DNA of 64,000 nucleotides, taken from contig JAKSQP010000007.1 in assembly GCA_024404025.1 (NCBI GenBank), positions 1 to 64,000 on the forward strand. The letters are read 5' to 3'. The first letter of the stretch is position 1; the number at the start of each line of letters is the position of its first letter. Shown piece by piece: positions 59,753-64,000 of the stretch. Made by a program: the position numbers and the translations under genes. The notes beneath the pieces are model-generated. The model was given only the letters and a program-made list of their open reading frames with translations, made no database searches and was not told the origin of the DNA. The DNA comes from Clostridia bacterium. GTDB taxonomy: Bacteria; Bacillota; Clostridia; Oscillospirales; Acutalibacteraceae.

Positions 59753-60181
59753 TCAGTCTTCGTCGCCGCAATCATCGCAGCAGCCGCAATCGCATTCACA
59801 TTCAAATTCAAGAAGCTCGCCGCAGTTGGGGCATTCAATGCTTCCCTCGTCAAGAATATCGCAATCAATTGTGATAACTTCACCGCAGCCGGGGCATTCA
59901 ACATCGTAGTATTCCTCGTCATCGCAGCAGTCATCGCAGCAACAATCGTCATCATAATCATCATCATAAACGAAGCCCTCAAGCTCGTCAAGATCTTCAT
60001 CAACGGCATCAAGCTGCTCGCTGAACATATCAAGACCGTCTTCAAGGTCGCTTACCGAAAGAGCAAGGTCATCAAGAATATCAATCATGGCATTGATAAT
60101 CTTTGTTTCGGGCTTGCTCTCATCGAGGGCAAGACCTTCTGCAAGGCCCTTAAGATATGCCACTTTCTCAGTAACTGTCAT
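59753..60181 (-). CDS. CD1247-type acidic protein with cysteine cluster and zinc ribbon
   Basis: A 142-aa acidic cytosolic protein. Residues 1-60 are helical (VTEKVAYLKGLAEGLALDES) and match my recollection of the CD1247 N-terminal domain of clostridia. Then comes an Asp/Cys run (DDDYDDDCCCDDCCDDEE), a zinc ribbon (CPGCGEVI...CPNCGELL, about 95-123) and a terminal CECDCGCCDDCGDED. It has 14 or more cysteines, so strong metal binding is likely. The function is unknown. It lies 24 bases behind efp. Confidence 0.87.
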   Translation of the reverse strand: MTVTEKVAYLKGLAEGLALDESKPETKIINAMIDILDDLALSVSDLEDGLDMFSEQLDAVDEDLDELEGFVYDDDYDDDCCCDDCCDDEEYYDVECPGCGEVITIDCDILDEGSIECPNCGELLEFECECDCGCCDDCGDED

Positions 60182-60205
60182 TTTTTTGTCCTCCGTAAAT
60201 GTTAT

Positions 60206-60763
60206 TTATGCACGGCTGAGATATTCGCCTGTGCGGGTATCAACTGTGATCATTTCGCCCTCATCAATAAAGAGAGGAACTTTAACTTCAGCGCCGGTTT
60301 CAAGAGTTGCGGGCTTGGTTGCGTTTGTTGCGGTGTTGCCTGCAAAGCCGGGATCGGTCTTTGTTACCTGAAGAGTAACGGTTGTGGGAGGCTCAACGCC
60401 GAAAACGTTGCCTTTATAGGAAAGAACACGGCAAACTTCGTTTTCTTTAACGAACTTGAAGTTTTCGGGAAGAGTTGCTGCGGCAATGGGAAGCATATCG
60501 TATGTTTCCTGATCCATAAAATAATAGAGATCGCCGTCATTATAGGAATATTCCATTTCCTTGCGCTCAATATAAGCGGTGGGGAACTTATCGGTGGGGT
60601 TGAAAGTACGCTCAACAACTGCACCGCCGATAACGTTTCTTATTTTGGTTCTTACGAAAGCAGCGCCTTTACCGGGTTTAACATGCTGGAACTCGATAAT
60701 CTGATATACCTGACCTTCCATTTCGAAGGTTACGCCGTTTCTGAAATCGCCTGCTGATACCAT
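60206..60763 (-). CDS. efp: Translation elongation factor P
   Basis: A 185-aa three-domain factor that relieves ribosome stalling at polyproline stretches. The loop that enters the peptidyl-transferase site reads [14 protein letters not shown], with Lys32 at the tip, the residue modified in other bacteria. No epmA/epmB is in the window. The KOW-like first domain and two OB domains are complete. ATG at 60763 with AAGGAG; its own promoter is at 60806-60834. The order peptidase-efp is shared with Bacillus (yqhT-efp). Confidence 0.97.
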   Translation of the reverse strand: MVSAGDFRNGVTFEMEGQVYQIIEFQHVKPGKGAAFVRTKIRNVIGGAVVERTFNPTDKFPTAYIERKEMEYSYNDGDLYYFMDQETYDMLPIAAATLPENFKFVKENEVCRVLSYKGNVFGVEPPTTVTLQVTKTDPGFAGNTATNATKPATLETGAEVKVPLFIDEGEMITVDTRTGEYLSRA

Positions 60764-60805
60764 AAAAAATTTCTCCTTATTATAATTAATATGTTTATCG
60801 TTATT

Positions 60806-60834
60806 ATTTTATACTATTCAAATTGATTTTTCAA
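60806..60834 (-). promoter_or_regulatory. Promoter of efp
   Basis: On the minus strand TTGAAA (60829-60834), 17 bases, TAAAAT (60806-60811), in the 98-base gap between the peptidase stop and the efp start. Confidence 0.6.
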
Positions 60835-60861
60835 GTATTTTTTTGAATTCTCTGAAACTTA

Positions 60862-61920
60862 TCACAGAATTATCAGGGATTTTTCGCTCTTTGTGAGGTT
60901 TTCGCAGACTGTATCATTTATATAAACCATATCCTCTATTCTGACCCCGAATTCGCCGCAGATATATATTCCGGGCTCAACCGTTACGATATCGCCCGTT
61001 TCAAGAATCTGTTCGCTTCTGAAAGAAACAGTCGGCGCTTCGTGAATGTCTATGCCAACTCCGTGACCAGTTCCGTGGCCGAAGCAGGCGCCGTAACCTG
61101 CCTTTTCAATTATATTCCTTGCCGCAAGATCAGCATCCCTGCACGAAACTCCCGGAGCAAGAGCATCAAGCGCCGCAAGCTGGGCACGCAGAACGGTTTC
61201 ATAAATTTCCGCCTGCTTTGACGAAACTTCACTGACCGCAACCGTTCTCGTCATATCGCTGTGGTATCCGTCACAAACTGCGCCGTAATCCATCGTTATG
61301 AAATCGCCCTTTTCGATTTTCTTCCTTCCCGGAACTCCGTGAGGCATTGATGAATTCTTTCCGCTGACGGCAATTGTTTCAAACGAAAGACCGTCTGCGC
61401 CGCTGCGGAGCATAAAATAATCAAGCTCAAGTGCAATTTCTTTTTCGGTAACGCCCTCTCTGATGAATCCGAGAATATGGTCAAATGCTTTTTCGGCAAT
61501 TCTCTGCGCTTTGATTATTCTCTGCTTTTCAAAATCTCTTTTGCTTCTGCGCATGGCGTTTATTGCCTCGTCCGCTTTTTTGGCGGCAACTTCGCATCCA
61601 AAAGCCTTTGAAAGTTCCGAAAACTGTTTTACCGATAGCCTTTCCGCTTCGGTATAAACCTTATTTATTCCGTTTTTTTCGGCATATTCCGGAAGCTGAT
61701 TTTTAAAGCTTTTGAGAAGAATGATTTCATCGCAGCCGCTCACCTTTGCTCCGGCAGCTTCGATATATCTGCTGTCGGTAAAGAACGCTGCGTTTGATGA
61801 TGTTATAAAAAGATAACCGTCCGTTGAGTCAAAACCGGTCAGATACCTTCTGTTTTCCGGCGAAACTATGAGAAATGCTTCGCCCTTTTTCAGCTCTGCC
61901 GATAATTTTTCAATACTCAT
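60862..61920 (-). CDS. Xaa-Pro peptidase (M24B, YqhT/PepQ-like)
   Basis: A 352-aa metallopeptidase. Residues 1-120 are the creatinase-type N-domain. The M24 core has the two-metal site: DYGAVCDGYHSDMTRTV, GHGTGHGVGIDIHEAP, VEPGIY and RIEDMV. It cleaves Xaa-Pro bonds in the cytosol. Start ATG 61920 (MSIEKL) follows GGTGG; a longer frame upstream would run through the hairpin and is rejected. Immediately in front of the ribosome site is a terminator-like hairpin, so expression may depend on antitermination. Confidence 0.94.
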   Translation of the reverse strand: MSIEKLSAELKKGEAFLIVSPENRRYLTGFDSTDGYLFITSSNAAFFTDSRYIEAAGAKVSGCDEIILLKSFKNQLPEYAEKNGINKVYTEAERLSVKQFSELSKAFGCEVAAKKADEAINAMRRSKRDFEKQRIIKAQRIAEKAFDHILGFIREGVTEKEIALELDYFMLRSGADGLSFETIAVSGKNSSMPHGVPGRKKIEKGDFITMDYGAVCDGYHSDMTRTVAVSEVSSKQAEIYETVLRAQLAALDALAPGVSCRDADLAARNIIEKAGYGACFGHGTGHGVGIDIHEAPTVSFRSEQILETGDIVTVEPGIYICGEFGVRIEDMVYINDTVCENLTKSEKSLIIL

Positions 61921-61939
61921 TTTTACCACCTTTATACAT

Positions 61940-61979
61940 AAAAAAGAACACAGCCGGATGTGTGCATCATCCGACTGTG
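61940..61979 (-). terminator. Terminator-like hairpin directly before the peptidase ribosome site
   Basis: CACAGCCGGATG (61949-61960) and CATCCGACTGTG (61968-61979) form a 12-bp stem with one mismatch; on the minus strand TTCTTTTTTAT follows, and the ribosome site of the peptidase begins about 8 bases later. It could end the M18 gene's transcript 210 bases downstream or act as an attenuator of the peptidase gene. Confidence 0.7.
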
Positions 61980-62062
61980 CATTGGGGAAAGAGAAAATAA
62001 AAATGAAAAAAGAAGATGTCAGTTGAGCAAAGACAAACACTTTTTCAAATCTTTGTTTAGAC

Positions 62063-62118
62063 TTTACATTATGATATTGTTATTCGCATTATCATAATGT
62101 AAACATTCTGTTAACAGA
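62063..62118. promoter_or_regulatory. Dyad-rich region: 14-bp inverted repeat plus 12-bp palindrome
   Basis: TTTACATTATGATA (62063-62076) and TATCATAATGTAAA (62090-62103) are perfect inverted repeats 13 bases apart. Next to them TCTGTTAACAGA (62107-62118) is a perfect palindrome. A minus-strand TTTACA or TTAACA could serve as -35 here. The arrangement suggests a regulator-binding region for the peptidase transcript. The full 266-base gap (61921-62186) contains only this, an AT-rich 9-bp dyad (62117-62152) and the hairpin at 61940. Confidence 0.55.
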
Positions 62119-62186
62119 TTTTAAATATGGCATTAACAACTTGTTTAAAATCATATCTTTTCTTTCCTCAATGCCGATATTGAAAT

Positions 62187-63587
62187 TTACCTCTCAAGAA
62201 ACGCTTTAAAGCCCTTGAAAGCCATATAGACGTCGGTTTTTGCAACGACCTCAAAGGGTGCGTGCATCGAAAGAACGGGAACACCGACATCAACAACATC
62301 AACGCCGAGATTTGCAACATATTTCGCAACCGTTCCTCCACCGCCCTCATCAACCTTGCCGAGCTCACCTATCTGCCACGAAACCTTTGCTTCGTCAAGC
62401 ACCGAAATAACCTTTGAAACAAATTCCGCATGAGCATCGTTTGTGCTGCTCTTGCCTCTTGCGCCGGTATATTTCGTAACAACTATGCCCTTGTTGAGAT
62501 ATGCGGCGTTTTTGGAATCGTGAACTGATGGATAAGTCGGGTCAAAGCCTGCATTTACATCTGCGGAAAGGCATTCGGAGGCTCTGACCGCATTTCTGCC
62601 CTCTGCGCCCTGAACAGCCGCAATATCCGCAATGAAATTTTTAAGATAATCCGAGCAAAGGCCCGTGTTGCCGTCCGAACCGATTTCTTCTTTATCGGTT
62701 ATGACCGTTACCGATGTGAATTCGGGATTTTCAACCGCAAATTCAGCCATGATCGAGGGATATGCGCAAACTCTGTCATCGTGGCCGTAAGCGCCGATAA
62801 GGCTTCTGTCAAAGCCTATGTCAACTGCGGGATAGGCGGGCACCATTTCAAGCTCTGCCTTGAGGAAATCCGCTTCAACGATTCCGTATTTTTCGTTGAG
62901 AAGCTTCATAATGTTGAGCTTGACATTCAGATCGCATTCTTCTTTTAAGAATGGTCTGCTGCCAACAAGAATATTGAGATCCTCGCCCTTGACAACATTT
63001 TCGGCGGTGCGGTTTGCCTGCTGTTTGTCGAGGTGAGGAAGAAGATCGGTAACCACGAATCTCGGGTCGTTTTCGTCTTCTCCGAGACGAACATTAACGC
63101 AGGTTCCGTCCTTGCGGAAGATAACTCCATGAAGCGAAAGAGGAACAGTTGTCCACTGATATTTCTTGATTCCGCCGTAATAATGAGTCTTGAAGAGAGC
63201 AAGCTCCGCATCCTCATAAAGAGGATTCGGCTTGAGGTCAAGGCGGGGAGAATCAATATGAGAAGCAACTATTCTCGTGCCGTTTTCAACGGGCTGTTTG
63301 CCGAAGGTGCAGAGAATGAGTGCTTTGCCCTTTATATCGTAATAAACCTTGTCACCCGCTTTATAGCTGCCTTTTCTGTTGAACGGAACATAGCCGTTCT
63401 TTTCAGCCATCGCTTTTGTGAATGCGGCTGCCTCCCGCTCCGTTTTGCAGGCATTGAGAAAGCCTTTATATCCCTCGCAGAATTCATCTGCAAGAGCAAT
63501 TTCATCATCTTCGCAGACATAGGAGGCGTGCTTCGGAGCATAGAACAATTCTTCCATCATAAGCTCTGCTTCTGTTTTTTCAATCAT
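62187..63587 (-). CDS. M18 family aminopeptidase
   Basis: A 466-aa zinc aminopeptidase of the aspartyl-aminopeptidase clan (dodecameric in relatives). Metal and catalytic motifs are ASHIDSPRLDLKPN (His, Asp), TDKEEIGSDG (Glu pair), GAYGHDDR, and LSMHAPFEV near the end. The length agrees with the larger M18 group. The ATG at 63587 lies 1 base past the coaE stop (TGATATG) and 9 bases after AAAGGA. Peptide breakdown in the cytosol is the expected role. It forms an operon with coaE. Confidence 0.93.
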   Translation of the reverse strand: MIEKTEAELMMEELFYAPKHASYVCEDDEIALADEFCEGYKGFLNACKTEREAAAFTKAMAEKNGYVPFNRKGSYKAGDKVYYDIKGKALILCTFGKQPVENGTRIVASHIDSPRLDLKPNPLYEDAELALFKTHYYGGIKKYQWTTVPLSLHGVIFRKDGTCVNVRLGEDENDPRFVVTDLLPHLDKQQANRTAENVVKGEDLNILVGSRPFLKEECDLNVKLNIMKLLNEKYGIVEADFLKAELEMVPAYPAVDIGFDRSLIGAYGHDDRVCAYPSIMAEFAVENPEFTSVTVITDKEEIGSDGNTGLCSDYLKNFIADIAAVQGAEGRNAVRASECLSADVNAGFDPTYPSVHDSKNAAYLNKGIVVTKYTGARGKSSTNDAHAEFVSKVISVLDEAKVSWQIGELGKVDEGGGGTVAKYVANLGVDVVDVGVPVLSMHAPFEVVAKTDVYMAFKGFKAFLER

Positions 63588-63588
63588 A

Positions 63589-64000
63589 TCAGTCAATCCT
63601 TTCATCCAGCTTTTCAAGTTGAAGCCTCATATCATCATTTTTTCCGTTCTTTATTATTATATCCGATTTTTCGAGATAGTATTTTTCGGGTTTCTGCGCC
63701 GAAATGCGAAGCAGCGCATCTTCCCTGCTGATTGAATCCCTCGCCATAATGCGGCTGATCCTCTCTTCCTCCGGAGCGGTTACGCAGACCGTGAAATCGC
63801 AGATTTCGGCAAGAGCGCATTCAAAAAGCACGGGAGCGTCAACTACCGCCGCCTTTGCGTTTTCGGCCTCGGCACGGTGGATCTCTTCAACGGTGAGCCT
63901 GATTATTTCGGGATGAGTGACCGAATTGAGAAGCTCCGTTTTTTCCGGAGAAGAGAAGGCTCTTCTTGCAAGCTCTCTCCGGTCGAGAACACCGTTCCGA
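63589..64000 (-). CDS. coaE: Dephospho-CoA kinase, partial (5' end outside window)
   Basis: The C-terminal 137 codons of CoaE, the last enzyme of coenzyme A synthesis. Visible are GVLDRRELARRAFSS, NSVTHPEIIR, AAVVDAPVLFECALA (the conserved D-x-P-L-L-F/Y-E motif), VCVTAPEEERISRIMARD and ISREDALLRISAQ. The P-loop start of the protein lies beyond position 64000 on this strand, so the true start cannot be seen. It is closely coupled to the M18 peptidase gene. Confidence 0.92.
   Translation of the reverse strand, partial: RNGVLDRRELARRAFSSPEKTELLNSVTHPEIIRLTVEEIHRAEAENAKAAVVDAPVLFECALAEICDFTVCVTAPEEERISRIMARDSISREDALLRISAQKPEKYYLEKSDIIIKNGKNDDMRLQLEKLDERID

Noticed and set aside
61921..62040. N-terminal extension of the Xaa-Pro peptidase
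   Set aside because: It would translate through a terminator-like hairpin, gives a Phe-rich non-homologous leader, and the ATG at 61920 has its own ribosome site.

Overview
This 64-kb window reads as an ordinary chromosomal stretch of a low-to-mid-G+C Firmicute, most likely an uncultured gut clostridium near Oscillospiraceae/Ruminococcaceae. That placement is an inference from gene content: a LexA with its own SOS boxes, a DUF1934-argS pair, a TIGR03905-type TSCPD protein, a CD1247-type acidic zinc-ribbon protein, BspA-type leucine-rich repeats, InlB-type repeats, a six-subunit Rnf complex with ApbE, and short palindromic repeats of a kind I associate with gut Firmicutes. I saw no rRNA, tRNA, CRISPR array, prophage or transposase.

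Layout. 1-4.8 kb: palindromic repeats, a terminator and a giant secreted repeat protein with a cysteine-peptidase-like domain. 4.8-9.3 kb: a sugar isomerase/epimerase, a DUF4830 membrane protein, a YfcE-like phosphodiesterase, a micro-operon of three unknown small proteins, a TSCPD protein followed by a tiny ORF that appears to start at ATT, and an alanyl-tRNA editing protein. 9.3-20.2 kb: a membrane protein, HAD-mfd, a secreted lipase-like protein, a polysaccharide deacetylase lipoprotein, a Tim44-like zinc-ribbon membrane protein and a BspA-type LRR protein. 20.3-26.8 kb: an operon of a calcineurin-like phosphoesterase, a GH106-like glycosidase and a GxGYxYP protein. 26.9-30.2 kb: an anchored helical protein, a serine hydrolase and lexA. 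30.2-36.2 kb: mgsA-hisS-aspS-serC-serA. 36.2-41.7 kb: an unknown gene followed by gyrB and gyrA. 42-45.3 kb: ddl-DUF1934-argS. 45.3-48.2 kb: a MITE-like element, more repeats and two divergent metallophosphoesterases.

48.2-55.3 kb, on the minus strand, is one compact operon, apbE-NusG_II-Gx transporter-rnfCDGEAB, with a recognisable promoter and terminator. It encodes a redox-driven ion pump together with the enzyme that attaches FMN to two of its subunits. 55.4-59.7 kb holds a cysteine-rich 42-aa membrane peptide and an ECF sigma/anti-sigma operon. That operon carries three further envelope proteins, two of which share a head domain, and an ECF-type promoter in front of the sigma gene suggests autoregulation. 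59.7-64 kb holds coaE (partial)-M18 aminopeptidase, then an unusual dyad-rich leader, then a Xaa-Pro peptidase, efp and the CD1247-type protein.

No radically new system is evident. The points most worth a second look are the ECF sigma operon, the pepP leader (dyads plus a terminator directly before the ribosome site), the ATT-start mini-gene, the three-gene micro-operon, the MITE-like element, the flip-able two-module palindromic repeats, and the hairpin directly downstream of the giant protein's promoter. Promoter, terminator and operator calls come from reading consensus and spacing by eye. Protein family names come from recognised motifs, not from searches.
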